The notes: generated by a model not told the origin, from the letters alone. Counted from the first letter of the stretch, positions 42,427 through 53,852 are shown. The stretch is DNA of 64,000 nucleotides from Pseudaminobacter salicylatoxidans (GCF_003148475.1 NZ_QGGG01000001.1:496001-560000), one strand, 5' to 3'. A program made the numbers and translations.

Positions 42427-43608
42427 TTATCCGGCCTTCACCACCATGGCAATGCCCTGCCCGCCGCCGATGCACATGGTGATCAAACCATAGCCGCCGC
42501 CGAGACGCTGGAGTTCATAGAGCGCCTTGACCGTCAGGATCGCGCCCGTCGCCCCGACAGGATGGCCGAGTGCGATGGCGCCGCCATTGGGGTTGGTGAT
42601 CTCCGCCGGGAAGCCGAGTTCCTTCGACACCGCGCAGGCCTGTGCGGCGAAAGCCTCATTGGATTCGATGACTTTCAGGTCGTCGATACCGATGCTGGCG
42701 CGCGCCAGCGCCTTGCGCGTCGCCTCTACGGGGCCGAGCCCCATCACCGCCGGATCGAGGCCGGAATGGGCGTAGGACACAAGCCGGCCAAGGACTTCGC
42801 GCCCCTCGGCGCGGGCCACGTCCTCTTCCATCAACACCAGCGCGGCCGCGCCGTCATTGATGCCGGAGGCATTGCCCGCCGTGACGCTGCCGTCCCTGGC
42901 GAAGGCCGGGCGCAGCCCCGCCAAATTCTCCACCGACACATCCGCCCGCACATGCTCGTCCTGATCGAAGACAACCGTTCCCTTGCGACCCTTGATCTCC
43001 ACCGGCACGATCTGCGACCGGAAGCGGCCCTCGGCGATCGCGGCCGCCGCGCGACGATGACTCACCACGGCAAAGCCGTCCTGCTCCTCCCGCGCGATGC
43101 CGCAGCGCGTCGCGACATTCTCGGCGGTGATGCCCATATGCCCGTTTCCGAACGGATCGGTCAGCACGCCCACCACCATGTCGATGGCCATGGCGTCTCC
43201 CAGGCGCTGGCCATCGCGCAGCGCGGGCATCAGATAACCGCCACGGCTCATGCTCTCGGCACCGCCGGCGACCGCGCAATCGGTGTCGCCAAGCATGATC
43301 GACTGAGCCGCCGACACGATTGCCTGCAGGCCCGAGCCGCAAAGCCGGTTGAGCGTCAGGCACGGAACCCCGTGGCCGAGACCGCCCTCAAGCGCCGCGA
43401 CACGGGCGAGATAAGCATCGCGCGGCTCGCCGTGAATGACATTGCCGAACACCACGTGGCCAACCCGCGCGGTCTCGATGCCCGCGCGCGAGACGGCCGC
43501 CTGCAGCACCGTCGTTGCCAGTCGCGTGGCCGGCACATCCTTCAGCGAACGGCCGAAAGAGCCGATGGCCGTGCGGGCGGCGGAAACGAAGACGACCTGA
43601 TTTGACAT
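42427..43608 (-). CDS. Acetyl-CoA C-acyltransferase (thiolase)
   Basis: 393-aa thiolase that condenses or cleaves acyl-CoA units. Nucleophile Cys90 in LNRLCGSGLQA, His near 349 in ALGHPVGATGA and second Cys near 379 in CIGGGQGIA; NEAFAAQA before it. Start at 43608 with TTTGGAGGG 7 bases upstream; the upstream extension is unsupported. Length and motifs fit PhaA/AtoB-type acetyl-CoA acetyltransferase as well as a beta-ketothiolase for odd-chain or branched acids. It follows the mutase gene, so making or splitting propionyl-CoA-linked ketoacyl units is plausible. Confidence 0.9.
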   Translation of the reverse strand: MSNQVVFVSAARTAIGSFGRSLKDVPATRLATTVLQAAVSRAGIETARVGHVVFGNVIHGEPRDAYLARVAALEGGLGHGVPCLTLNRLCGSGLQAIVSAAQSIMLGDTDCAVAGGAESMSRGGYLMPALRDGQRLGDAMAIDMVVGVLTDPFGNGHMGITAENVATRCGIAREEQDGFAVVSHRRAAAAIAEGRFRSQIVPVEIKGRKGTVVFDQDEHVRADVSVENLAGLRPAFARDGSVTAGNASGINDGAAALVLMEEDVARAEGREVLGRLVSYAHSGLDPAVMGLGPVEATRKALARASIGIDDLKVIESNEAFAAQACAVSKELGFPAEITNPNGGAIALGHPVGATGAILTVKALYELQRLGGGYGLITMCIGGGQGIAMVVKAG

Positions 43609-43624
43609 TGTTGAGCCCTCCAAA

Positions 43625-43641
43625 GCGGCTGCAATAGCCGC
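43625..43641 (-). terminator. Small hairpin after the mutase gene
   Basis: GCGGCT/AGCCGC (43625-43630, 43636-43641) on a 5-base loop, followed on the minus strand by TTT. May partly separate thiolase expression from the mutase. Confidence 0.4.
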
Positions 43642-43669
43642 GCAATTCATCATGTGTCCGGCCGAACCA

Positions 43670-45808
43670 TTACCGGTTGCGGCGACGTCCTTCCAGAAGA
43701 TCGAGCACGGCGCGGGCCGCATCGAGCACATTGGTGCCCGGGCCGAAGACCGCCGCCACGCCATGGTCGATGAGATACTGGTAATCCTGGCGTGGAATGA
43801 CGCCACCGACGACGACGATGACGTTTTCCGCGCCCCTCTCCTTCAGCGCCGCGACCAGTTGCGGCGCGAGCGTCTTGTGGCCAGCCGCAAGCGACGACAT
43901 GCCCACCACATGGACCTTTGCGGCAATAGCGGTGTCCGCCGCCTCCTCCGGCGTCTGGAACAGCGGCCCGGCGACGATCTCGAAACCGATGTCGCCAAAG
44001 GCCGAAGCGATCACCTTGGCGCCGCGATCATGACCGTCCTGACCGAGCTTGGCCACCATGATGCGCGGCTTTACCCCGAGCGAGCCGGCAAACTCGTCCA
44101 GCCGCTCGACCAGCGTCTTGAATTCCGGCTCGCCGTCATAGGCCTTGCCGTAGACATTGCCGACCACCCTGGGCACGGCCGCGTGGTCGCCGAAGGCGCG
44201 GCGCATGGCATCGGAAATCTCGCCCACCGTGGCGCGCGCGCGCGCCGCCTCCACGGCTGCAGCCAACAGGTTCCCCTCGCCGGCGCGTGCGACCTTTTCG
44301 AGCGCCGCAAGTGTTTCCTGCACGCGATTCGGATCGCGCTGACGGCGCGTGCGCTCGATGCGGGCGATCTGCGCGGTCCGGACGACGGAATTGTCGATCT
44401 CCAGAATGTCGATCTCGTCTTCCTGCTCGAGCCGGTACCTGTTGACACCGACAATGACGTCCTCGCCCTTGTCGACGGCCGCCTGCCGGCGCGTGGCGGC
44501 CTCCTCGATCAACCGTTTCGGCAGGCCGGAATCGACCGCTTTGGTCATCCCCCCCAGCGCCTCGACCTCCTCGATCAGCGCCCAGGCCTTGTTGGCCAGT
44601 TCGTCGGTGAGGCTCTCGACATAGTAGGAGCCGGCCAGCGGATCGACGACCCTGGTGACGCCCGTCTCGTGCTGGAGAATGAGCTGGGTGTTGCGGGCGA
44701 TGCGGGCCGAGAACTCGGTCGGCAGCGCAATCGCCTCGTCGAAGGAGTTGGTGTGCAGCGACTGCGTACCGCCGAGCGCGGCCGACATCGCCTCGAAGGC
44801 CGTGCGCACGACGTTGTTGTAAGGGTCCTGCTCCTGCAGCGACACGCCCGATGTCTGGCAGTGGGTGCGCAACATCAGCGACGATGGCTTTTTCGGCTCG
44901 AATTCCGTCATGATGCGCGACCACAGCAGCCGCGCGGCGCGCAGCTTCGCGGCTTCCATGAAGAAATTCATGCCGATCGCGAAGAAAAAGGACAGCCGCC
45001 CGGCGAAGTCGTCGACATTGAGCCCCTGCTTCAGCGCCGCGCGCACATATTCGCGTCCGTCGGCCAGCGTGAAGGCAAGCTCCTGCACCAGCGTCGCACC
45101 CGCCTCCTGCATATGATAGCCGGAGATCGAGATGGAATTGAACTTCGGCATCTCGCTTGCCGTGTATTCGATGATGTCGGCGATGATCCGCATCGAGGGT
45201 TCGGGCGGATAGATATAGGTGTTGCGGACCATGAACTCCTTCAGGATGTCGTTCTGGATGGTGCCGCTAAGCTTGCCGCGCGATACGCCCTGCTCCTCGC
45301 CGGCCACGATGAAATTGGCGAGGATCGGGATCACCGCGCCGTTCATGGTCATCGACACCGATACCTTGTCGAGCGGGATGCCGTCGAACAGTATCTTCAT
45401 GTCCTCGACGGAATCGATCGCAACGCCAGCCTTGCCGACATCGCCCACCACACGCGGATGGTCGCTGTCATAGCCGCGATGAGTGGCAAGGTCGAAGGCC
45501 ACCGACACGCCCTGCTGCCCGGCGGCCAGCGCCTTACGGTAGAACGCGTTGGATTCTTCCGCGGTCGAGAAACCGGCATATTGCCGGATCGTCCAGGGAC
45601 GGCCGGCATACATGGTGGCGCGCGGCCCGCGCACGAAGGGCGCGAAGCCCGGCAGGCTGTCCAGATGCTCGACGCCTTCGAGGTCGGCCGCCGTGTAGAG
45701 CGGCTTGACCGCAATACCCTCGGGCGTGTTCCAGACAAGGGTGTCCGCCGAAGTCTTGGTTTCGCGCCCGGCGAGATCCCGCCATTGGGAGAGATCGCGA
45801 TTGGTCAT
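43670..45808 (-). CDS. scpA: Methylmalonyl-CoA mutase (single-chain, B12-dependent)
   Basis: 712-aa mutase converting (R)-methylmalonyl-CoA to succinyl-CoA. The N-terminal TIM-barrel substrate domain (about 30-540) has [85 protein letters not shown] (in parts) and [18 protein letters not shown]. The C-terminal cobalamin domain has DGHDRG at 591-596 with the cobalt-ligating His593. The ribosome site AAAGGAGGT is the strongest in the window. It completes the propionyl-CoA route after PccBA. No epimerase gene is nearby. Confidence 0.95.
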   Translation of the reverse strand: MTNRDLSQWRDLAGRETKTSADTLVWNTPEGIAVKPLYTAADLEGVEHLDSLPGFAPFVRGPRATMYAGRPWTIRQYAGFSTAEESNAFYRKALAAGQQGVSVAFDLATHRGYDSDHPRVVGDVGKAGVAIDSVEDMKILFDGIPLDKVSVSMTMNGAVIPILANFIVAGEEQGVSRGKLSGTIQNDILKEFMVRNTYIYPPEPSMRIIADIIEYTASEMPKFNSISISGYHMQEAGATLVQELAFTLADGREYVRAALKQGLNVDDFAGRLSFFFAIGMNFFMEAAKLRAARLLWSRIMTEFEPKKPSSLMLRTHCQTSGVSLQEQDPYNNVVRTAFEAMSAALGGTQSLHTNSFDEAIALPTEFSARIARNTQLILQHETGVTRVVDPLAGSYYVESLTDELANKAWALIEEVEALGGMTKAVDSGLPKRLIEEAATRRQAAVDKGEDVIVGVNRYRLEQEDEIDILEIDNSVVRTAQIARIERTRRQRDPNRVQETLAALEKVARAGEGNLLAAAVEAARARATVGEISDAMRRAFGDHAAVPRVVGNVYGKAYDGEPEFKTLVERLDEFAGSLGVKPRIMVAKLGQDGHDRGAKVIASAFGDIGFEIVAGPLFQTPEEAADTAIAAKVHVVGMSSLAAGHKTLAPQLVAALKERGAENVIVVVGGVIPRQDYQYLIDHGVAAVFGPGTNVLDAARAVLDLLEGRRRNR

Positions 45809-45896
45809 GCAGACCTCCTTTGAGCTTACCCCGCCGCGTTGCCCGCTGTCTTGCCGGACAGAGAGGTGCGAAGGAGTACGAGCATTCCGATTAAAC

Positions 45897-47900
<2,004 letters not shown>

Positions 47901-47908
47901 CTCGGACC

Positions 47909-49441
47909 TCAGAGCGGCATCGTGTCGTGTTTCTTCCAGCGCGTGTCGACGTTCTTGCCGCGCAGCGAGGCGAAGGCGCGGGCGATGCGCCGGCGCGAGG
48001 AATGCGGCATGATCACCTCGTCGATGAAACCGCGCTCGGCCGCGATGAAGGGATTGGCGAAACGCTCCTCATACTCGCGCGTGCGCTCGGCGATCTTCGC
48101 CGGATCGTCGAGTTCCGATCGGTAGAGGATTTCGGTAGCGCCCTTGGCGCCCATCACCGCAATCTCGGCGGTGGGCCAGGCGTAGTTGACATCGGCGCCG
48201 ATATGCTTGGAGGCCATGACGTCATAGGCGCCGCCATAGGCTTTTCGCGTGATCAGCGTCACCATCGGCACGTTCGCCTGCGCATAGGCGAACAAAAGCT
48301 TGGCACCGTGCTTGATGACGCCGCCATATTCCTGGCTCGTTCCGGGCAGGAAGCCCGGAACATCCACCAGCGTCAGGAGCGGGATGGAAAAGGCGTCGCA
48401 GAAGCGCACGAAGCGCGCGGCCTTGCGCGAGGAATCGATGTCGAGGCAGCCGGCCAGCACCATCGGCTGGTTGGCGACCACGCCCACCGTCTGACCTTCG
48501 ATGCGCATGAAACCGGTGATGATGTTTTTCGCAAAGGCTTCCTGGATTTCGAAGAAGTCGCCCTCGTCGGCAATCGCCAGGATCAGTTCCTTCATGTCAT
48601 AGGGCTTGTTGGCGCTGTCAGGCACCAACGTGTCGAGCCGCATCTCGACGCGGGCGGGATCGTCGTGGAACGGCCGCACCGGCGACGCGTCGCGATTGTT
48701 GAGCGGCAGGAAATCGAACAGCCGACGCACCTGCTCCAGCGCCTCGATGTCGTTTTCGTAGGCGCCATCCGCGACCGACGATTTTTGTGTATGCGTGCGC
48801 GCGCCACCCAGCTCCTCGGCGGTGACGACCTCGTTGGTGACGGTCTTCACGACGTCCGGGCCGGTCACGAACATGTAGGAACTGTCGCGCACCATGAAGA
48901 TGAAATCGGTCATGGCCGGCGAATAGACCGCGCCGCCCGCGCACGGCCCCATGATGAGCGAAATCTGCGGCACCACGCCCGAGGCATCGACATTGCGCTT
49001 GAAGACGTCGGCATAGCCGGCGAGCGATGCCACGCCCTCCTGGATGCGCGCACCGCCGCTGTCGTTGACGCCGATGACCGGCGCGCCGTTTTTCACGGCC
49101 ATGTCCATGATCTTGCAGATCTTCTGCGCATGCGTCTCGGAGAGCGAGCCGCCCAGCACAGTGAAATCCTGCGAAAAGACATAGACCATGCGGCCGTTGA
49201 TGGTGCCCCAGCCGGTGACGACGCCGTCGCCCGCCACCTTCTGGCTCGCCATGCCAAAATCGGTGGCGCGGTGGGTGACATACATGTCGTATTCCTCGAA
49301 CGAACCCTCATCGAGAAGCACTTCGAGACGCTCGCGCGCGGTGAGCTTGCCCTTGGCGTGCTGGGCGTCGATGCGCCGCTGGCCGCCGCCAAGGCGGGCT
49401 TCGGCGCGGCGCGCCTCCAACTGTTCCAGAACGGCGCGCAT
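47909..49441 (-). CDS. pccB: Propionyl-CoA carboxylase beta subunit (carboxyltransferase)
   Basis: 510-aa subunit that moves CO2 from biotin to propionyl-CoA, giving (S)-methylmalonyl-CoA. Begins [54 protein letters not shown] (recognisable blocks), then the acyl-CoA site [22 protein letters not shown] and [12 protein letters not shown], and the second half [29 protein letters not shown]. Own ribosome site is weak; its ATG overlaps the stop of an 11-codon reading frame (TGATG), suggesting coupling. First gene of pccB-pccA-mutase-thiolase, divergent from its regulator. Confidence 0.94.
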   Translation of the reverse strand: MRAVLEQLEARRAEARLGGGQRRIDAQHAKGKLTARERLEVLLDEGSFEEYDMYVTHRATDFGMASQKVAGDGVVTGWGTINGRMVYVFSQDFTVLGGSLSETHAQKICKIMDMAVKNGAPVIGVNDSGGARIQEGVASLAGYADVFKRNVDASGVVPQISLIMGPCAGGAVYSPAMTDFIFMVRDSSYMFVTGPDVVKTVTNEVVTAEELGGARTHTQKSSVADGAYENDIEALEQVRRLFDFLPLNNRDASPVRPFHDDPARVEMRLDTLVPDSANKPYDMKELILAIADEGDFFEIQEAFAKNIITGFMRIEGQTVGVVANQPMVLAGCLDIDSSRKAARFVRFCDAFSIPLLTLVDVPGFLPGTSQEYGGVIKHGAKLLFAYAQANVPMVTLITRKAYGGAYDVMASKHIGADVNYAWPTAEIAVMGAKGATEILYRSELDDPAKIAERTREYEERFANPFIAAERGFIDEVIMPHSSRRRIARAFASLRGKNVDTRWKKHDTMPL

Positions 49442-49476
49442 CAGTTCATGCCCGAGGCGGCTTGGTAGAGCGTCAT
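49441..49476 (-). CDS. Possible 11-residue leader peptide coupled to pccB
   Basis: [11 protein letters not shown] followed by TGA that shares A with the pccB ATG (TGATG). GGGAG lies 6 bases before its ATG (minus strand), far better than anything in front of pccB. Either a translational-coupling leader or an artefact of a strong ribosome site; composition shows no regulatory codon run. Confidence 0.4.
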   Translation of the reverse strand: MTLYQAASGMN

Positions 49477-49578
49477 GGGTTTCTCCCGCACCACGAATTG
49501 CAACGCAATCGCTCCAGCCGAACCGGTGGAATGGAGCGCAGGGAGCGGCTTACGCTTGAGGCGCGGGCGAGAAAACGG

Positions 49579-49638
49579 TTGAAAATGCGCAAAGGCGTAA
49601 TATACAAATATGCAAATTGTAAAATGTGAAATTGCAAA
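49579..49638 (+). promoter_or_regulatory. pccR promoter and GCAAA operator array
   Basis: TTGAAA (49579-49584), 16 bp, TATACA (49601-49606) form a plus-strand promoter. GCAAA boxes recur at 49589, 49612 and 49634 (22-23 bp steps), the latter two as ATGCAAATT and ATTGCAAAT. PccR of Rhodobacter sphaeroides is reported to bind paired TTTGCAAA motifs, so this array should serve both pccR and pccB. Confidence 0.6.
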
Positions 49639-49639
49639 T

Positions 49640-51052
49640 ATGGCACCTCGCAAACTCTATATCGGCCGCAAGGTGCGCGAGCTGCGCCAGGCCAACAAGG
49701 CCACGCAGCAGGTCTTCGCCGAACAGATCGGCATCTCGACCAGCTATCTCAACCAGATCGAGAACAACCAGCGGCCGGTTTCGGCCTCGGTCCTGCTGGC
49801 GCTCGCGGAAAAATTCCAGATCGACATCGCCGAGATTTCGCAGGGCGACAGCGACCGCCTGCTATCGGCGCTCACCGAAGCGCTGTCCGATCCGATCTTC
49901 GAAAACTATGCGCCCAATCTGCAGGAACTGAAGCTGGTGACGCAGAATGCGCCGGGCTTTGCCCGCGCGTTGATCTCGGCACATCAGGCCTATCGCCACA
50001 ACAGCGAGCAGCTTGCCAGCCTGGACGACACGCTGGGCCGGAGCGCCCATCTGGTCGAGCCGACGCCCTATGAAGAAGTGCGCGACTTCTTCCATTTCGT
50101 GGACAATTATATCCACGATCTCGATGTCGCCGCCGAAAAGCTGGCGACCGGCATCGGCCTGCCGGAAGGCGAAGCCGGCACCGCCCTTTCCGCCTATATC
50201 GAGGAAAGGCACAATGTGCGCATCGCCAAAAGCGGATCAAATGAGGACATCATCCGTCAGTTCGACCCCAAGTCGCGCGTGCTGTTCCTCAGCCCTTATT
50301 CGCCGGTTTCGACCCGCAATTTCCAGATCGCCTTCCAGATCGCCGAACTCGAGGTGGAAACCACGGTTTCGCAAATAGCCGAACGTGCGGACTTTCGTAG
50401 CGCGGAGGCGCTGGAGATCTGCAAGATGGGCCTGCGCAACTATTTTGCCGGCGCGCTCACCCTGCCCTACCGGTCGTTTCTCGCCGCCGCGAAGGAATTG
50501 CGCCATGATCTGGAATTGCTTGCCGCCCGCTTCGGCGCGAGCGTCGAGCAGGTTTCGCACCGCCTCAGCACGCTGCAGCGGCCGGGCGCGAAAGGCGTGC
50601 CGATCTTCTTTGCCCGTATGGACCGTGCCGGAAACATCACCAAGCGCCACAGCGCCGCGAAGCTGCAATTCGCCCGCTTCGGCGCTGCCTGCCCGCTCTG
50701 GAACGCCCATCAGGCGTTCGAGACGCCCGGCCGGATCATCCGCCAGCTTGCCGAAACTCCCGATGGCGTGCGCTATCTGTGCATCGCCACCGAACTTACC
50801 AAGGGCGGCGGCGGCTTCCACGCGCCACAGCGACGCTATGCCATCGCGCTTGGCTGTGAAATCGCCCATGCCGAGCACTTCGTCTACGCCGACGGGCTCG
50901 ACCTCGGCAATCGCGCCGCCTTCGATCCCATCGGCATTTCCTGCCGCATCTGCGAGCGCACCAATTGTCACCAGCGCGCCGTGCCGCCGCTCAAGAGCCG
51001 GCTGGTCATCGAACACAACAGGCGCGGCGCAGTGCCCTATGCGATCGCGTAA
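49640..51052 (+). CDS. pccR: XRE-family short-chain acyl-CoA regulator (PccR/ScfR type)
   Basis: 470-aa regulator. The N-terminal XRE helix-turn-helix (residues about 8-62: RKVRELRQANKATQQVFAEQIGISTSYLNQIE, in parts) is followed by an IrrE-like/DUF955-type middle region (about 150-270) and a C-terminal DUF2083-type domain ending with the cysteine cluster CRICERTNC (435, 438, 443) then HQRA. This architecture (RamB/PccR/ScfR) senses short-chain acyl-CoAs and activates propionyl-CoA carboxylase genes, which are divergent here. Start 49640 (MAPRKLYIG) preferred over ATG 49610, because that codon falls at or before the predicted transcription start. No ribosome site is visible. Confidence 0.9.
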   Translation: MAPRKLYIGRKVRELRQANKATQQVFAEQIGISTSYLNQIENNQRPVSASVLLALAEKFQIDIAEISQGDSDRLLSALTEALSDPIFENYAPNLQELKLVTQNAPGFARALISAHQAYRHNSEQLASLDDTLGRSAHLVEPTPYEEVRDFFHFVDNYIHDLDVAAEKLATGIGLPEGEAGTALSAYIEERHNVRIAKSGSNEDIIRQFDPKSRVLFLSPYSPVSTRNFQIAFQIAELEVETTVSQIAERADFRSAEALEICKMGLRNYFAGALTLPYRSFLAAAKELRHDLELLAARFGASVEQVSHRLSTLQRPGAKGVPIFFARMDRAGNITKRHSAAKLQFARFGAACPLWNAHQAFETPGRIIRQLAETPDGVRYLCIATELTKGGGGFHAPQRRYAIALGCEIAHAEHFVYADGLDLGNRAAFDPIGISCRICERTNCHQRAVPPLKSRLVIEHNRRGAVPYAIA

Positions 51053-51371
51053 GCAGCGGTCCGGAAACGCAGGACTGCCCGCAGCGAGAACGCAAGAAAA
51101 TTACGCCAGGCGCGGCCTATCATTGCGGGCAATCCCTACACAAGCCGGGTTTCTTCCGGCTTGTGGGTTGCCGTCGATATGGCACTTTTCCTGGGCTTCC
51201 TTCGTATGAGGCAGCATGAGGCTCGGTCGAGCGCCATACCCCCGTAGTCACGATCGAGCCTCTCTTCTCAACCCCATCCACCGAAGCCGGATGGTACGTC
51301 AAAGTTAATAGCATCCGGGGTCGATTAAGGGGTAGAGTCTCTCGCGGAGATGGGGAAACGAGGAGGCATCC
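51053..51371. other. 319-bp gap with two hairpins
   Basis: Holds the hairpin CACAAGCCGG/CCGGCTTGTG (51139-51148, 51156-51165; extended by GGCAA/TTGCC), probably ending pccR transcription although no T-run follows. A longer inverted repeat GAGGCTCG/CGAGCCTC lies at 51218-51225 and 51255-51262. A minus-strand open frame here has no start signal or family resemblance. Confidence 0.45.
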
Positions 51372-51617
51372 GTGCCAACGACCCATCAATTTCTGACTTC
51401 CAGGGATCTCGAAAAGATCAAGCGCGTCCTTGTCAACGCCCGGTCAGCCTTGTCCGAGCTGCGAATGGAGCGTGAGGCCGCTCGCTTTCTGATGCAGCGA
51501 TATCTGGAAGGCACGACAGAGGAGCCCGCCTTAGCCGATGCGCTCGACAATTATCTCGCGAAGCGCCACGACTGGCAGTTTGTGAACGGCAGCGCAAAGG
51601 ACAAGCGCGCACACTGA
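51372..51617 (+). CDS. Small hypothetical protein
   Basis: 81 aa from a GTG with AGGAGG 5 bases upstream, an excellent start signal. Soluble, charged, mostly helical: an amphipathic stretch RDLEKIKRVLVNARSALSEL suggests a coiled coil or helical bundle over residues 10-45. No cysteine and no membrane segment. Not recognised as a named family. The next small gene starts 18 bp later, so the two may be cotranscribed. Confidence 0.6.
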   Translation: MPTTHQFLTSRDLEKIKRVLVNARSALSELRMEREAARFLMQRYLEGTTEEPALADALDNYLAKRHDWQFVNGSAKDKRAH

Positions 51618-51635
51618 ACACGACGGTCATTACAA

Positions 51636-51857
51636 ATGATGCCAGACCGGCTTGACCAATGCTTGTCGGTGATCCGTTGGACACCTGAGACCCTGGCGCA
51701 ATGCCTGGGGTGTGACGTGTCCGTGGTTCACGCCTGGCTGGCCGGAAAAGCTGAAATCCCGATGAATGTGGCTGTCTGGATCGAGATGATGGCCGAGCAT
51801 CACGTCGCATTCGAGGAGACAAAGCCGAAAGGGCTCACAGGCAGGCGTTTCCCGTGA
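51636..51857 (+). CDS. Small HTH-like hypothetical protein
   Basis: 73 aa. The stretch WTPETLAQCLGCDVSVVHAWLAGKAEIP reads like a Cro/XRE helix-turn-helix (two helices, 'VVHAWLAGK' as recognition helix), the rest being a short helix VAVWIEMMAEHH. Similar one-domain proteins are found in rhizobial genomes near conjugal or stress genes (memory, unsure). Start has no clear ribosome site. Confidence 0.5.
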   Translation: MMPDRLDQCLSVIRWTPETLAQCLGCDVSVVHAWLAGKAEIPMNVAVWIEMMAEHHVAFEETKPKGLTGRRFP

Positions 51858-51974
51858 CCGTCAAACCGGAAAGACGGCCCCGGCGAACTGAGACGGAACG
51901 TGGCGCAAGCACAATGTGATGGAACGGGGGCTTACGCCTGACGTTGGCTGCGATCAGTCTATGGGAGAACGACC

Positions 51975-52565
51975 ATGAGACAGATCCTCATCAAAAGTGC
52001 AATCGTGCTGGCCATCGGCATCGCACCAGGCCTTGCCGCCGCACAGACAGAAGCGCCGATCAAGAAGCCTCCGGAACAATCCGGGGGCAAAGGGGATGGT
52101 GAATACGGCAAGGGCGGGATGAAGAAAGAAGGCGCCGAGGGCGGCACCATGAAGATGGAGGAGAAGGGTGGTCAGCCCATGGAAAAACCCCCTATGAAGT
52201 CAGAGGGCAAGGAAGCGGAGAAACCAAAAGCGCAATCGAAGGAACAGGGCAAGGCCACCAGTAAGAAAACCGAAGAACAGAGTGGTTCACAAGGGAAACG
52301 CGCGGAGAAAGGGCATGTCAGCGAGGAGCAGCGCGGAGAGCTCAGGAAAGCACTGCGCGAGGGGCATGTCGAACCCGCGCCGAACATCAACTTTTCGGTC
52401 GATTTGGGCGTGCGTGTGCCCAGGGAAGTCCACCTTTACCGGCTTCCACCCAGGATTGTGGAGATCGTGCCTGAGTATGAAGGCTACGAGTATTTCGTAC
52501 TCGCTGACGGTCGCATCATCATTGTCGACCCGGAAACCCTGGAAATCGTGCTGATCCTCGCATAG
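51975..52565 (+). CDS. DUF1236 protein with long charged linker, exported
   Basis: 196 aa. Signal peptide MRQILIKSAIVLAIGIAPGLAAA, then a 95-residue low-complexity region rich in Lys, Glu, Gly and Met (KGDGEYGKGGMKKEGAEGG-like) that should be disordered. The C-terminal DUF1236 domain (about 140-196) has VPREVHLYRLPPRIVEIVPEYEGYEYF and ADGRIIIVDPETLEIV. Periplasmic, function unknown; rhizobial genomes hold many copies. Ribosome site GGGAGAACGACC precedes the ATG. Convergent with a second DUF1236 gene. Confidence 0.82.
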   Translation: MRQILIKSAIVLAIGIAPGLAAAQTEAPIKKPPEQSGGKGDGEYGKGGMKKEGAEGGTMKMEEKGGQPMEKPPMKSEGKEAEKPKAQSKEQGKATSKKTEEQSGSQGKRAEKGHVSEEQRGELRKALREGHVEPAPNINFSVDLGVRVPREVHLYRLPPRIVEIVPEYEGYEYFVLADGRIIIVDPETLEIVLILA

Positions 52566-52572
52566 CCCAAAA

Positions 52573-52600
52573 CGCCCGCCCTGGATAACCGGGGCGGGCG
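52573..52600. terminator. Bidirectional hairpin between the two DUF1236 genes
   Basis: CGCCCGCCC (52573-52581) pairs perfectly with GGGCGGGCG (52592-52600) across a 10-base loop, 7 bp after one stop codon and 19 bp before the other. Confidence 0.6.
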
Positions 52601-52619
52601 CCGTCTTATACAGGACGCG

Positions 52620-52919
52620 CTAATTGATCACCGCGACAATTCTCCTGGTTGCGGGGTCGACGACCACAGTATGATCGTTGACCACAACATACCGATACTG
52701 GACATCCGGAATCTCGTGAAGCTCAACCGTGTCAGGGAGAGGAGAGCCGACATTCAATTCCACGCCAAGCAAACTGATCGACGCAAGCGGCTTCTTTTGC
52801 ACATATTCTCTGATCACCGTCTGCTGTTCAGGAGTGACAATTACGTCCTGCGCGGCTGCAATCCCGGTACCACCGAGAAGCATAACCCCTGCAATGACAC
52901 TCAAAATTCGGGGTTTCAT
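52620..52919 (-). CDS. DUF1236 protein, short form, exported
   Basis: 99 aa from 52919, with AAAGGAG 6 bases upstream. Signal peptide MKPRILSVIAGVMLLGGTGIAAAQ, then a single DUF1236 domain with VELNVGSPLPDTVELHEIPDVQYRYVVVNDHTVVVDPATRRIVAVI (seen as two halves: PDTVELHEIPD and TVVVDPATRRIV). It lacks the charged linker of the neighbouring paralogue. Function unknown. Confidence 0.85.
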   Translation of the reverse strand: MKPRILSVIAGVMLLGGTGIAAAQDVIVTPEQQTVIREYVQKKPLASISLLGVELNVGSPLPDTVELHEIPDVQYRYVVVNDHTVVVDPATRRIVAVIN

Positions 52920-53060
52920 GACGAACTCCTTTCGTTCGTAGCGGCTTGCCGGGCCGCAGGAAACCAACGGAAGTGCGTGGCTTTCGTTCCGAAACGTGAA
53001 CTGGAGCGGCGCGGCCGGTCATCGCGGACCGGCTGTTGCGCATAACCGGAGAGGGTCCAC

Positions 53061-53465
53061 ATGATGAAGCCGAAGCTTCTTTCAGGCGGCAATCCGCAGA
53101 TTGCCAAGGGCTACGGAGACGAGCCCGTGCAAGCCTACATCACCGCCATGCCAGGCTGGAAAAGCGATCTCGGGAAACGCATCGACGGCATCATCGCGCG
53201 TACCGTTCCCGGCGTTTGCAAGGCCGTCAAATGGAACTCGCCTTTCTATGGCGTCGCGGATGGGACCTGGTTCCTGAGCCTCCATTGCTTCACGAAATAC
53301 GTGAAAGTGACCTTTTTTCGGGGCACATCCCTGGACCCGATGCCGCTGGGCACATCAAAGCATCCGCAAGTCCGCTACCTCGACGTTCACGAGGGCCAGT
53401 TCGACGAAGCGCAGTTTACCGACTGGGTGAAGCAGGCGGCCGCTCTGCCCGGCGAAAAGATGTGA
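53061..53465 (+). CDS. DUF1801 protein (YdhG-like fold)
   Basis: 134 aa, single DUF1801 domain: YITAMPGWKSDLGKRIDGII, VKWNSPFYGVADGTWFLSLHCFTKYVKVTFFRG (in two blocks) and VRYLDVHEGQFDEAQFTDWVKQA. Cytoplasmic, no signal. Function unestablished; the fold resembles frataxin-like/iron-related proteins. GAGAGG lies 6-7 bases upstream of the first ATG. The 213-bp stretch after it (53466-53678) shows nothing convincing. Confidence 0.87.
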   Translation: MMKPKLLSGGNPQIAKGYGDEPVQAYITAMPGWKSDLGKRIDGIIARTVPGVCKAVKWNSPFYGVADGTWFLSLHCFTKYVKVTFFRGTSLDPMPLGTSKHPQVRYLDVHEGQFDEAQFTDWVKQAAALPGEKM

Positions 53466-53678
53466 ACCACCGGGCAGCACGAAAAAGCCGGCAGTCCGGG
53501 ACGGCGTGGTATCCGTATGCCGTTTTCGTCGTTCGGGAATTCAGTCTTCGAGACTGCGCCGGTTTAACCGCTTCACGCTGTTGCCGGACATGGCGGGCTG
53601 GCGACCGGGAAATCCCGAACCCCGGTTATCGGCCTGCACGGGGAATAACCCGGCAGCGGCCAGCCCGATCGTGCGCGT

Positions 53679-53852
53679 CTATCTCGCGACCGACCCGATG
53701 ACGATTGCCCCCATGACCGCCGCAGTGGCGCCCATTGCAACAAAGGTGGCTGTTTGAATAACCCCGATGGTGACGCTCGCAGTCACCAATGCGGCCACGA
53801 CGGCAACAATTACCAGCGCCAGAAGCGGTCTCTTTCGGATGATTTCGATCAT
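53679..53852 (-). CDS. Small two-helix membrane protein
   Basis: 57 aa from 53852 (AAAGGA 9 bases upstream). Short basic N-terminus MIEIIRKRP, then two hydrophobic segments (about 10-28 and 32-52) with many Ala, Val and Ile, separated by IQTAT. Reads as a small inner-membrane hairpin. No family recognised. Confidence 0.55.
   Translation of the reverse strand: MIEIIRKRPLLALVIVAVVAALVTASVTIGVIQTATFVAMGATAAVMGAIVIGSVAR

Noticed and set aside
43652-45823. 723-residue plus-strand open frame
   Set aside because: Fully antisense to methylmalonyl-CoA mutase, with an Arg/His/Asp/Gly-rich translation typical of the reverse of GC-rich coding DNA and no family motif.
47927-49468. Long plus-strand frame over pccB (and a similar one over pccA)
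   Set aside because: Antisense shadow produced by high third-position GC; no start signal or motif.
51120-51389. 89-residue minus-strand frame after pccR
   Set aside because: Runs through the terminator hairpin and overlaps the well-supported gene at 51372; no ribosome site or family likeness.
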